Source: Tetrahymena thermophila SB210
Lineage: Eukaryota > Ciliophora > Oligohymenophorea > Hymenostomatida > Tetrahymenidae
DNA: 64,000 nt
NCBI RefSeq assembly: GCF_000189635.1
Contig: NW_002476022.1
Coordinates: 186,001-250,000, forward strand
Direction: 5' to 3'
In this document: positions 13,565-26,400 of the stretch, in pieces
How positions within the stretch are numbered: position 1 is the stretch's first letter
Layout: each line of letters starts with the position of its first letter
Position numbers and translations under genes: made by a program
Notes under the pieces: model-generated
Databases searched by the model: none
What the model saw: the letters and a program-made list of their open reading frames with translations, nothing else
Told to the model about the DNA's origin: nothing

Positions 13565-14287
13565 ATGAATAACAAACCTATCATTGAAAATGTTAAAGAA
13601 TGTGCCAACTCAATAATATAGGAAGGTAAGGGGGAAATAATTTTATAAATTAATTTTTTTATTCCTCATAAAATTATTTAAATTCTTTGTATACTTAATT
13701 TTGTTAACAAATAGCAGTGGGTTATTCAGAATACTAAATTTATATGCTTTACTTTAATTTATTTACTTGCTAATCAACTTGTTATGCTATACTATTATTA
13801 AGTATGATAGTCTAAGTATATTTTGATTAATTGAAAAAATTATTAGATTTTTTCTCCTAATAATTTTTTCTCCTCTTCATTATGACAAATGTATTTGAAT
13901 ATTAATAGTAAAATTGCTAACAAATATTTTAATTAAGTTTTGGTTATTCAGGTTAAATTAAAAAAAATAAAGAATTAGTGATATGAAAATCAATTAAAAA
14001 ATGAAGCTCATTTAGCAAGCTATTAAAAAATTAATAAAGCAAATATGCTCTATTTTTTGCTTTGTAAAAATTCTTAATTTGAAGATGATTAAATAAATAA
14101 AGTCATTTATGGTCAACCAATAAATATAAATAGAAAAATGCAAATGTCTATGAAGGATTAATACTATAAACCCATTTAGCTTTATTAAATAATACTAACA
14201 AATAAACTTAGTGAAATAGTCTGTCTTAGCCCTATGCATAAAAATGAGATTTTTTATGATTGTTTGATTGATTGCTTAAATCAATGA
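13565..14287 (+). CDS. Small two-exon gene, unknown function
   Basis: Exon 1 is 13565-13625 (MNNKPIIENVKECANSIIQE, ending in phase 1 at GTAAGG). A 390-bp intron ends at CATTTAG (14015), and exon 2 is 14016-14287 ending in TGA. The sum is 333 nt, 111 codons, so the phases close. The 110-residue product has a mixed, globular-looking composition (NMLYFLLCKNSQFEDDQ, KLSEIVCLSPMHKNEIFYD) unlike the surrounding noncoding DNA. It has no signal peptide and no family I recognise. The long intron is unusual for such a small gene, and other acceptor sites in 13960-14015 are possible, so the middle is less sure than the ends. Confidence 0.5.
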
Positions 14288-14532
14288 ATGAATGTAGTGT
14301 TTGTTTTTTGTTTGTAAATTAATATTTTATGAAAATCAAAAAATTAGAGTGAGAAAGAGAGGAGAGGGAAAAAATTTAATAAAAAAAAATAAAACAAGTA
14401 AACCTAAATTAACAAGGAAATACACAAATACTTAAAAGATAATCATACAAAATTGAATATATAAAGTAGAAATATAGAGTGAGAATAGGAATATAGCATC
14501 GAGAGAAATCTTGACAAGGATTGAATAACTAA

Positions 14533-17500
14533 ATGACTAGCTGCTACCTATGCAAAAATAGCAAGAGCAAGGAGTATACAGTGCGCGGCTTCTTCGATAA
14601 GTCTAAACTCTAGGGACAGTATAAAGAAATTCCGTAAATTCATTTTTACTTTTTCTTGATTATTTTTTCTTTTTCTTTTCTGTTTTAAGCTTTAGCTTTA
14701 ATTGATTCTTCTTTTTTTCTTGTTTTGATGCTAGCAGCATTGCTAAAGAACGAGAAAGCGAAAAAAAAGAGGAAGGTTATAATAGCATAAATTTTAAATA
14801 GGAAGAATTGTAATAATATATTAGAGGTTAAATATTTTAGTTTTTGTATAAACCATTTAATTGCTGTTATTATGCATGCGTGTTTGTTTTTTAAAGTTAA
14901 ATCGGTAAACAGAAAAGAAAAAAATTTCACTTTATAAAAATTATTTTATACAATTTTCAATTATTATTTGTTAACATTTATTTTTTTTTCAACAAAATTT
15001 TTGTAGTGAGGAAGTCGATGTGCATATTTCATGCTCACTTTTATTCAAAGATACCCGTCTTTTATAGGTAAATGGAAATTGGGAAGTGAGAGGTTTAGAA
15101 GAAATTCTTAAACATCAAGTTTTCTCTTGTTAAAATTGTAAATAATCCTTTGATTGGAGATCTAGACCATTCATCATTAATTGTCATTATAACGAGTGTT
15201 TGGAGATGGGTTGTATCTAAAAGAAGAATAGATGTTCGAAACATCATTGTGCGTTTCCTTTAGATTTAAGATGCATATATGAAATGCAAGTATACGACAT
15301 CTTTTTAGAAAGTGAAGAAATTCCATGCAAACTAAAGTTTTTATGTTTTAAGCACACGCAAAAAAGAGTAGGAGGAGGTTTTAATATTCTCTAAATACAA
15401 GAACAAATAATGCAAAAAGTTTTTTAAAATTCTTAAAATCCATAGCCATAAAGTTAGTTTAATTATCAGGTTAAATAGCCAATTCATCAGCCTAATCACC
15501 TTAAAAGCGGTGAGCATTTGTTAGGCTAAAAGTACGATTAGAATGCATACAATTAAAATCAAGGATAACATTATAATTAGTAAAAATAGCAAGCAATTTA
15601 AGCATATGGGAATAGTAATGTGAATCAAAATAAGCAATAGTTCAATTAGGGAGAAATGTAGGGATATCAACCTTAAATTATATAGCAATTTCCAGCTGCT
15701 CCTCAAACCTAAAACCCTTAATAGTATGTTAAGAATAGCTCAAATTAGCAAAAATTAGTTTAGACATCATAACCGATTAGCAATCCTTAAGTATTTTAAA
15801 AATAAAAAAAATCAGTTTAAGTAAACGATTTTTAAAATGAATAGTTTTCCTAGCATCAGTAGTAGAAATTGAATTAGGAGTATTCAAATAATTAGCAATA
15901 GACATACTAATAGTACGATCTTTAAGGGCGCCCTGTTTAAATACCACCTCCTTCTCCTCGTATGACTTATTAAGGGGGTAATTAAATTCCAAACAATAAT
16001 TAAGCATATGATTAAAATTCAGTAATCCCACCTACTCAACAAACCACTGTGGGGGAAGTAGCACAGTACAATTCTTAGAACTCAGCAATACCTCCAGTTT
16101 AGGATCCTTATTATTAGCATTCAGCAGGAGATTAGTAAAAAGTTACATCGGTAGTTCCTTAAACTTAGCCAGTTGGTCAATATCCTAAAAATTAATAAGC
16201 TTATAGATAATGGGATTCTAATTCTTAATAATATTAGTAATAATCAGCGACATACAACCCTTAAAATCCAAAGGTTCAGTATTCTAGTTAGCCTAATAAT
16301 CCAACAATTCAACCAATTTAATAGTAAAATCAAGGTATTTACAAATAAACATCAAATGTAAATTAATAAGGGTTTAATGAAGATCCCATGCAACCTGTTA
16401 ACTAATTTAATTAACCAAAATAATTTTAAGGAGTCTAACCAATAAATTAAGATTATAATAATGGTTAGAATGCTTATAATTTGCATCAAAATCAATCAAC
16501 TCAAAGAGGATTTACCAGCAATTATCAAAGTGCTCAGTTTGCAGATGTTGGTGGATATAATAATATGTATAATAACGACAATTATGGTAATTAAAATAGC
16601 TACGAAAGATAGGATAATTTACAGTAAAATAATTAGCAAGTTGGTACTGCTATTGATCCTGTTCAAACTCATGATAATACATACAGTTTCACAAGCAATA
16701 ACCCACCTGCTAGATTAAATAAATAAACTACTTAGGAATATTAGGCGAATACATAAAACAGCAATACACCAGCATAAACATTTATTACGAATTCAACTGG
16801 AAGAAAAATTATGCATCCTAATGTTGATACCAATCCAAATGGCATAAGTGTTGATATTACTGATCAAATAAAATTAAAACAACTCTAATAGCAGAGCAGA
16901 AAAGCCTAAGATTAATAGCAAGCAGTGCAAAGTTAATAAGGTTATGCAGATAACTTGACTGATAATTCACAGTATCAAAAAACAAAGTATGATTTAACTT
17001 TTAGCATTTTCATTAACTTTGCTTGTTATTAGAATTAGATAAATATTTTTTATTTATTCTTTATTGAATTTATTTATTTTAAAAAATAAAAGTTCTACTA
17101 TATAATCTACCCCTGGATTAGCCCCACTTCAAGCTTAAGCTCCTCCTACTAACGGTGATTTTAGAAACTTAAATCAATAATAAAATGCTTAGCCAGCAAC
17201 TTCTAATAAATTCAATTAGAAGTAACAGCATTATTATTAAAATTAAAACTACCCAAACAGTAATTAATACTAGTAAGGAATGGCCTAAAATTAGCAGGTT
17301 CCATATTAAAATAATTAGGGATTCAGTAATTAAAATTACTAAAATTAATAGTTTTAAAGTGTACCTAATTAGAATTTCAACAATTAAGGAATGAACCAAT
17401 AGATTCCTAATTAGAACGTTTAACAAAATTACGTAAATAATAATAAGAATAATTAATAAAATAATAACTTCTCTTATGGAGTTTAAGGAAATGGATCTTT

Positions 17501-19259
17501 TGCACCTATTTAAGAAAAGCCTCGAGTTAACTTACCACCTCAAAGAGAAAGGTCTTAGTAGAGTGCACAGAGTTTTCCCTAAAACGATCAAGGAAATTTT
17601 AGTGTACCTATGTACAGAAGGCCTTCATAATAGCAATAATTTATTCCTTAAAATTAGTAGCCTTCACTAATTCCTCATACTTTATCTAATTAACAATAGC
17701 TAATAAATGATAACGCACTACCACAATTCAATTAGAGTGGATAGTAAAATGGAACTTTGCAAGCTTAAGAAAACGATAATTAAATGAATATTGAAGAACC
17801 AAATATTCAACCTAAATTTATTGTTTAGGAACCTGTGGCAGCAGTGGTTGCAGCACCTGAAACAAAAAAAAGAGGTGGAAAAAGAGGTAAAAAAGATACT
17901 GAACCTTAAAACGAAGTAGCAAAGACAAATGACATTCCTTTAAAGCATACTAAATCAGCCTAAAAGAAAATGGATAAAAAGAAAGGTAAAAAGTAAACTG
18001 CTATGGAATAGGAAGAAGAGGAAGTAGTAGGTCAAAGTAATCAATAAACTCATACCTAATAAATGAAAGATGAATCTTCAACTTTATAGCAGAATTAGAA
18101 TTAAATATAAGAAAATAACTCTCAAAATATTCAAAACAACAATAATCCCTAGTAGTAATTTGGATCAGAAAATAACATAGCTAACAAAATGGAAAGCTAA
18201 GAGAGTCTAGACTTCAAGAGCTAAACTTCTTTAGGAATCTAAGTTTAAAGATAAAATCTGCAAATTTAGAAGGATTAAAAATTCAATTAAGCTTAGTATC
18301 AATAGCATGTTTAAAATATTTAGTAAAATCCATCTAAGGCCAATCAATTTTAACCACCACCATAGTAACTTACACATCCTTAGCCTTCATAAAATATTAT
18401 TCATCCCCCACCTTTGAGTAAGCAATCTTCTATGCAATCACTACCTCCTGTTTTAGAAAATCCATAAAACCCTATTTTCGAACATCAATAATAAATTTAA
18501 AACAATTAGCTTCCTAGACATCCTTCTGGCAGTGTTTAACCTAGCAATATTGCTGCTTAGTAAATGAACAGGCCATAAAACGTCTAACCTTTCAAGTAGT
18601 AAATAAGACCTCATTAAGCTCTTAAAAAGAAATCAGGCCCCTTGATTAATGACTCTTACAAACCATTTTTTGTAGAATTAGTAGAAGTGCAACATTAAAT
18701 TTAATAATATTAATACCATGAAAGAATGGTTTATCAATAGCAATAATAATAAATGATGATGAGACAGCATTAGATTGTTCAAGGCTAAATTTTGTAGAAT
18801 CAAAATTTTATGAATAAGTAAATTAAATTATCATAAAATCCAGGCTCTTAAAACTATGGCTAAATGGCACCTCAACCTCAATTAAGCAGTTAAAATTCGG
18901 GGAAATTTGGTTAATAGAATGTACCCTTTTTAAATCAAAACCCTTCATAAGCTTAGTAACCTTAAATATAGGTTATCCCCCCTACACATCCTACACATCA
19001 ATAGTAGCAGCCTCCATACCAAAAAGTAAGCTAGAACGTCTAATAAAATCTAGTAAATGGTACTAATAACCAACAAATTGTTTAGGGACAATTAAATTAA
19101 AATTAGAAAGTTAATTCCCAAAATCCAGCTCATCATCTTCATCAACAATAATATCCTTAAGGAAATCTTGTTTAACCGGCCAGTTAAGATTTTAAGAATG
19201 ATATCGGGAGTTATCATCCTTAAAATTAAAATCAAGGTAATAAAGAAATAAATTCTTGA
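14533..19259 (+). CDS. Extended-PHD-like zinc-finger protein with very long Gln/Asn-rich tail
   Basis: Predicted chromatin-associated protein, 1,415 residues as drawn. Exons 14533-14633, 15007-16986 and 17093-19259; phases close through introns 14634-15006 (373 bp) and 16987-17092. Residues about 4-150 hold a cysteine/histidine array in the order of an extended PHD finger: CYLC, then HISC, CQNC, C....C, CSKHHC and a final C..H (LCFKH). Such domains, alone or after a PHD finger, read nucleosomes in MLL, BRPF, JADE and AF10 proteins. The remaining 1,250 residues are almost entirely Gln/Asn/Pro/Tyr with many TAA/TAG Gln codons, broken by one basic patch near 17880 (KKRGGKRGKK). The TGA at 19257 may not be the true end: a donor at 19237 is in phase with the next gene (see findings). 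Confidence 0.83.
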
Positions 19260-20488
19260 AATTCGATTAATTTATTTATTAAATTAAATGGAAAATCCTT
19301 CATTAACTTAATTAATTAATTACTCTCATTTATTAAGCTTCTAAAATTATTCTTATTACAATTCAAAATTTACATTCTCCACCTACTTTCTCAAATAAGC
19401 TCTCATTCCATTTAAAATCTCTCCCTCCCTCCCTCCATCCTACATCTTACTTACTTAAATAATTTAATAAAATAAAACTTTTGCTAGTAAACAATAAAAA
19501 AATAAATAATTGTTAGCTATTTATTCATTGCAAACACTTAAAAGTCACTTAATAGGGATTAAACCAAGCTACCCAAAGCAGACGATGCTATATTTAAATT
19601 AAAAAATTGAATCAAATAGAAAAAATGAAATAAATACTGAAAGGAGCAATCAATTATTTAAAAGCAATTTATTTCAAACAAGTGTGTAAGTTTAATGAGA
19701 AAGCGAAATTTTGGAGACTAAGGATTCATAATATATTAATCTATTTAAAAAATTTTTTTTCAATAATTTAAATCACTCCACCAACCAATAAAAAATAAAT
19801 AAAGAAATATAAATAAAAGAGAAAAATTCAAACATAGAAAGATAAAATTTTATAATTTTGTGATAATTTTTAATTCACTAAACAAAACCTAATAAAAAAA
19901 AGGTAATAAAATAATTACAAAAATAAACAATAGAATATGAAGGTAGAGAGAAATAACTATTAATTAATTAAATAAAGCACAATCTCTCAAATAAAAACTA
20001 ATTAATATGTTCATAGCAATAATCCACCAAAACACAAAAAATAAAAAAAACCTTTTATTATTTATATACCTCACAAATAGATAAATAAATTATAAACTCA
20101 ATTAATTAATTAAATAAATAAATAAATAAATCATCTGGAGTGAACAAGTATAAGATAGAAAAGAGATTACTATAATTAATTCAATAATCTATATTTTGAA
20201 AATAAATTTGTTGTAAATTTCAGATATGTTTGCTTATTTCGTTGACTCTTCCTTAAATTTTATATTGAAGACAATGATGAAAACACATTCATTTTTTCCC
20301 AAATTTATAAATACTTCATATCTATTTTTTTTAACATTTATTATTTAGTCATCTCTTTTCTTTTATACAATAATTATCTGTTATTTTAATCACTTGTTTT
20401 AATTCCTTTTTATTTTTGATTTTTATTTTAACCAATTTGAAATATTTTTGTTTTATCACGATAAAGATTTTGTTTATTTTTCGTAGGA
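19260..20488. other. A+T-rich stretch: intergenic, or a long intron joining the two PHD-type genes
   Basis: Contains a C/T-rich repeat (CTCC units near 19425-19440) and TTAA/AAAT tetranucleotide runs near 20100-20132. No coding-like frame with normal composition is seen. A frame from an ATG at 20226 is open but gives an extreme Phe/Leu/Tyr product and is probably T-rich noncoding DNA. Bounded on the left by a possible donor (19237) and on the right by a possible acceptor (TTTTTCGTAG, ending 20488). Confidence 0.5.
20101..20132. repeat. TTAA/AAAT tetranucleotide run
   Basis: Simple tandem repeat of ATTA then AAAT units, typical of noncoding DNA here. Confidence 0.7.
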
Positions 20489-23400
20489 AAACATGGGAGT
20501 ATTTTAAAATTAAAAAAACCAAAATACATAAACACTCTATATATAAATTTTCATATTATTAGTAAGAAATTAATTAATTATATTTAATAATTTTTCTTTA
20601 TTTTATTATATAGGTGATATTTCTAAGGTTCCAACAGAATAAAAAGACTATCGTTAATAATTCAGTAATTAAAATTTTGCTTTAGAAAATTTACATGAAG
20701 CTCCACTTAAATAAAACTAACCTATATAATAAAACTCTTATCAACATCACCCATTTCCACAACCTCATTAAAAAAATAATGAACTCACAAATTATAATAA
20801 TAATTATATATAAAATCCAGCACAAAATACCAACCTTCCTTATCCTAATTAGTTCTAATAAGGCGGAGGTGGATAATTATAATCCAATTTATATAGAGAT
20901 TAAAAAAATTAAGATTTCAATAATAGTAATAAAAAATACTCTAATAATTAGATAAACACAGGCACCGTAGTTACAAACAATCTAAATCATTCTTTCAACC
21001 CTACATAAAATAATTAATATTATTCTTAATAATCAAACTAATTTTCTTAGCAATAATACAATTTGGAAAAACAGAACAGTATCTAATCATTATAATAATA
21101 AAGAAGTATCTCATCTTAATAGTAATCTTATAATTAATAAATTTCCTCATAATAAAATTTGGCTGTTCCTTCAAATAGTCATCCAAGTATCGACTAGTTC
21201 GATTCAAATAATATGATAAAATCCAATAATATAAGCAATCTATATCATAATTAAGGAGCTCCATTTAGGAATCCTTCAGGAGCAAATTTAGCGTTGAATG
21301 CTACTGTTCAACAGACTTCTTAAACTCAAATTTCAGCTTAATAAAATCATGGAGTATAAAATAGACATTCTTCAATATAATCTTCTGAATAATTGTTTTA
21401 AGGTCCTAGCAATACAAATCTAAATTTATAAACTCTTACTAGCTTAAAAACGTTAAAACAAATTGATGAAAATGTAGAAAATATTAGAGAAGAGGATCTT
21501 TTTCGTGAAGAAATGACTGAATCAGAAGAAAGCTTTTGGGATTACTGTTCACCTGAAAATTATTAGCATTTGTTACCTCAACATTAATCTAGTCAAAATA
21601 ACTAGTAGTCGTCTTCAAGAAATAAATCTAAGCTAGGAGGTATATTTAATAATTAAGGTGCAGCTCAAACTCAGTAAAAGTAGACTAAAAAGGGATAAGC
21701 AGCTAATCTAAGTAGCTAAAACTTACAAAAAGAAAAAGATCCTTATTTTGGTATTGATCCAGCTAAACTAATTGTTAAAAATTTTCCTTAAGGTGAAGAT
21801 GAAGAATCTGTTTTTCAATGGTGGGATTAAATAGATGAAGTTTATTTTCCAAATAAAATAAAAGAAGGTTTTTTTAATATGCTTGAAATTGAAAAATCTA
21901 AAAATATTTCTGAAATGCTTTAAAGCCTCGACATTGTAGAAGTAGATGAAAACGGGTTAACAAAACATATTCCTCCTATTAAATTAATCTAGTAGATATA
22001 AAGCGGAGTAACAGAGAATTCCTCATTATATTATTTAATAGCTAAGGATTATTATGACGAAGAGCCTGTTCCATTTAAACATCCAAATTACTTTAGTGTT
22101 TTATTTTACAATTAGTTAAATAGCAACGACTATACAGGAAGTGATAATTAAGATAATTCATCTCTTCTTTTAAAAAGACTCTAGTAGCCTAATAATGGAA
22201 TATTAGCAGTGTTTAAATTAAAAATGTATGATAAAAAAAGACCTTTGACTTGTGAAGATAAAAATATATTTGATAAATTAGTATCTAAAATAGAAATAGT
22301 ACCTTAAAATAGTAAACCAAAAATTGAAGATATTTTTTAGAAATTAGATTATTCACTCTAAATATAAAATTCGACTGAAAAGTAAGAACATAATAAAAAT
22401 AAAAAATATAGTAAATAAAATAAAGATAAACAGGATTTAAGCAAATATGAACCTGAATTATGTAAACAATTTATAGGAAATAATTAAATTATTCCAATAC
22501 AATAATTAAAGCAAACCACTCCAGCTTAAAATTCAAATGATTTTTTATTTGATAAAAATAAAATAACAATCAAGCTAAAAAAATTGATAAGCCTCAATTC
22601 CTCTGCAGTTTACAGCTCATTTTAAGCAACTAATTTTCTTAATAAATTTTTGAAAAACTAAAAATCAAAGTAAGAGAAATTAAAAGATGAAAATTCTGAA
22701 TAGGATGATTCAGATAGCGAGACAACCAAGGAATATCTTTAAGCATAAAACAATAACTTATCTCCTATTGAATGCAACATATTTGCTTTGGAGTATGAAT
22801 TGACTAAGCTTTAAACCCATCAGTAATTAAATCAACTTAAAGAAAATGTTTTTAAAAATTCTAAGTAAGAAGGCAATTACTTGGAGTTAAGAGAATTATC
22901 AGTAAAAATAAATGATAATCTAAAGTGGTTAACAATAAGAAAGAACCTGATATTGGGATTCAGTGACAGGCAAAGATATGACTCTGAAAATTATTTTAAA
23001 TATGAGGCAGAAGAAAAAACAGGTATAAATCTTTCTAGAAGTGAAGTTCTCTAAGAGAAAGAAATGTTAGAAAAAATGTCTTCAACAGAGAAAGAGAATT
23101 TGAATTAATAGCAGCTACTTGCCCGTTAATTGTAATCATTATAAAGAGCAAAGAGGAAAAATTAGAAACAAGAAGAAGAAGAGGATGAAGAAGATGATGA
23201 CTAAGGAGAAGAAAAGTCATAATTTAACAAAGATAAAAAATAAAGAAGCAAATAGAATGATGATAATGAAGACGAAGAAGAAGATGATTATAATGATGAA
23301 GATGAAGATGGTGATGAAGAGGAAAGCAATCCCATTGAGCATGAAAATAAGAAAAAGGAAGAGTTAAAAAGAAACTCGAGAAGAAGTAATCGCATTAAGA

Positions 23401-26400
23401 GGATACTGGAAGATGAAAATGCAACCATTTTATCAAATGAGAATTCAATTGATGGTCTAGAAACAGTTTAAGAAAGTGATAGACTCGAGTCTCCTTCAGT
23501 TAATAGAAATAAAGATATTGATGATATTGAAAGCGATTAAAGAAAAGTAGACTAAAAAAATAAGATTTCTGCTTCTAGCAATAACAAAAAGAAGAAAAAA
23601 TAAAAACAAAAGAATAAAAGTAAATTTTTGGAAATCGATTGTAGCGTTTGCTTTCATCATGTTAATAATGAGAATAACACTGTTGTTTACTGCTCGTAAT
23701 GCAGTGGTAGTTTTCATAAGCACTGCTATGGCATAGATTTTATACCAGAAGAGAAATTTTTGTGCAGAAAATGTGAAATTAAAAATTAATAAATTATGAA
23801 AAAGAAAAATACAAACAGTTGTTAAAAATAACCTCTAAAAGAAGAGGTTTCCAAGCAATTTCATTGTAAACTATGTACTGAGACTCTCTTACCAGTTATA
23901 TCTATCTTTGATGACTCTTATTTCTATCATCCTACTTGCCTCTTCTTGTTTAATTATGCAATCTATAAAGATTAAAGATTGTAATTAAGAGACACTGTGA
24001 CTCATACATCAATATCTGATGATGTTAAGAAATAAAATCATATAGCTTGTGAGTTTTGTCATTCTAAAAAAGGTTTAAAGGTCAAATGTTGTCACTTTGG
24101 TAAACCACGCAAGTCTTTTGAAAAAATTCACACACTTTAAAAATAAAAATTGTATAAAAAAAGAAACTGTTAATAGAGCTAAGTTATTGATAGCAAGTAA
24201 GAATTTTAAGATTTAGAAAAAGAGAGTGAAAATGGTAACCTGATGTTAGCAGAAGTGAAAGAACTAACTGAGATTAGCTCAGAAAAGAAATAAAATGAAA
24301 TAAAAGAGGAAGATCTTGAAAAAAGCTGCTAAATAAAGGAAGAAAATGATATAATTAAATAAGAAGAAAGCTAAGATGAAGAAGTAGAGTATTCTATTAG
24401 CGGAGAATATGAAGAGGATGAGCTACTTGATGAAGAAGATGAAGATTATGAAGACTTAGGATGCAATTACTATATTCACCCCCTTTGTGCCTTTCTTAAC
24501 GGATTTGAGGTATGGCTCGATAGTAGGGAGGAAGATACTGAATGTGAAAAAACAATAGTTGATAGTGACTTTTAGAATTTGTAGCACCTAGGCTTGAAAA
24601 TTTTCTTCAAGTGCAAAGAACATGCAGATAGAAAGAATAGAAACTATGATGAATAAGTTTATTATAGAAGGTACCAAATAAATTATCGTAACATATGCTA
24701 ATATACTACGTTTTAAGAGTATCAATAATCAATAACCAAATAGAGAACTTAGGAGGAAGAATAGTGGAATGAAATAGCTAATTTAGCAAAAGAATACATG
24801 GAAAATTATAAGTATTATACTAAAATAAAATTAAATAGGAAAGAGATAGAAATAAGTTACTAACAATAAGAACAATTTTACCAATAAAATCCCAATCTCA
24901 AAGAATAACTTCATCAACTTGAAATAGAAGAAATGGAAGAAGAAGCTGCAGAGTAGAAAGAATAAGAACATTTAATGCTAGTCAACTAACAAAATCTATA
25001 AAATCACCATAGCTTGTAGAATGTTGAGGACTTTTATGAAGATGAAAATATTGCCAATACAAACAACATGATTGAAGAAGGCAATTCTTTGGATGATATT
25101 GATAATAGAAATGTATTAGAGGAAGAACTGGATGATGAATATGATGATGAGGAAGAGAACTCTTAATATAAGAGAAGATCGAGAAGGAATCTATCAAGAA
25201 ATTAATAGCAACATAATTAATTAAGTGGTAAAAAGAGCAATTAGGATATTCAAGATGATTACTAAGACTAGATTGAAAATGAATATTCATAAGATGATAC
25301 AAAGAAAGAAGTAAATAGAAGAAGGGTTTTGAATTAGAAGAAAGGTTAGTAAAAAGCAAGTCTTATTTCTTAATCTTCGCTTAGTGGAGGAACTGGAGAG
25401 ACAAGCAAAAATAGACGTAGCAGTAGGAGATTAGTGAATAATAACTAGAAGGGAAAAAGCTAGTATTCCAGCTTCTTAAATGCAGATGAAGAAGAAGAAA
25501 ATTAAGATTCCTCATATAACTAAGGTTACTCAAGCTTCGAAAATACACTAAACAAAATAAATTTAAAAGAATTTAGCAACAGTTAGCCAATTACTTAAGA
25601 TAAACATACAAATCAACAACAATCATCCTTACAAGCACTAACTTAAATTATTTCTGAGAAAAAACAAAGCACAAATATTGAATAAGAAGAAGAGTTTAAA
25701 GGCATATCTAAGAAAGATTAAAAATAAAGCTAACCAAAGTAAAAAGGAAAGAAAGGTTTAACAAGTAAATATAATGATGATGATGAAGAAGATCATGAGG
25801 ATGAAGAATTTGGTATAGAAAATGAGTCATAGGATGAATTTGATGACGATGATTTTGATGAAGAAGATGCTGATGACTAAAAGTATGCCTAAAAGAGAGG
25901 AATAGGAAAATTTGGAAGAAATAAAAGGACCAAGCCAAGAAGGAATTAATAGAAATACAATTAAAATGAACAGTCTTCCTCTTCTTTAGAAAACATGTAA
26001 CAAATTTCAAACTCAAGAGGTGCATCTCCTCCTAATAAATAAAATGGAGCTTTAACAAATAATCAAGAAATTTAAAAGGTCCTTAGTACTGCTAGGAGTC
26101 TTGCTAAAAATGGCAAAATAGGGAAAGGCACAAGCATTTTTGCGGCTCAGAATAAAAAGAAAAAAGTATAAAAAAAAATAGGATCAAGGAATTCACTATT
26201 ATCAGTAGAAAACGATGAAGAGGAAGAATAGATAAATGAAATTGAAATAAATAAAGAAATTTAATAGTAAGATTAGTGTAACCCTGAAGTAAATACTGAG
26301 ATAATTCAAGAAAATAATTGTTAGGTTAATCAAGAGGATGAATTAACACGTAACTAAGAATAGCAATTTATAGTAGAGTAATAGTAAAAATTACAAGTAC

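Noticed and set aside
14685..14930. 81-codon minus-strand frame
   Set aside because: Lies inside the first intron of the ePHD gene on the other strand; Lys/Phe-rich with no domain.
20226..20613. In-frame ATGs at 20226 and 20493 as possible starts of the PHD gene
   Set aside because: The translation up to 20613 is extremely Phe/Leu/Ile/Tyr-rich and the sequence before 20613 looks like an intron acceptor, so read-through coding is unlikely.
24982..25359. 125-codon open frame on the minus strand under the standard code
   Set aside because: Antisense to the PHD gene, whose sense frame is open and domain-bearing; His/Ser/Tyr-rich translation is the mirror of acidic and Gln codons.
25708..26025. 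105-codon minus-strand frame
   Set aside because: Also antisense to the PHD gene; no domain and composition mirrors GAT/GAA repeats.
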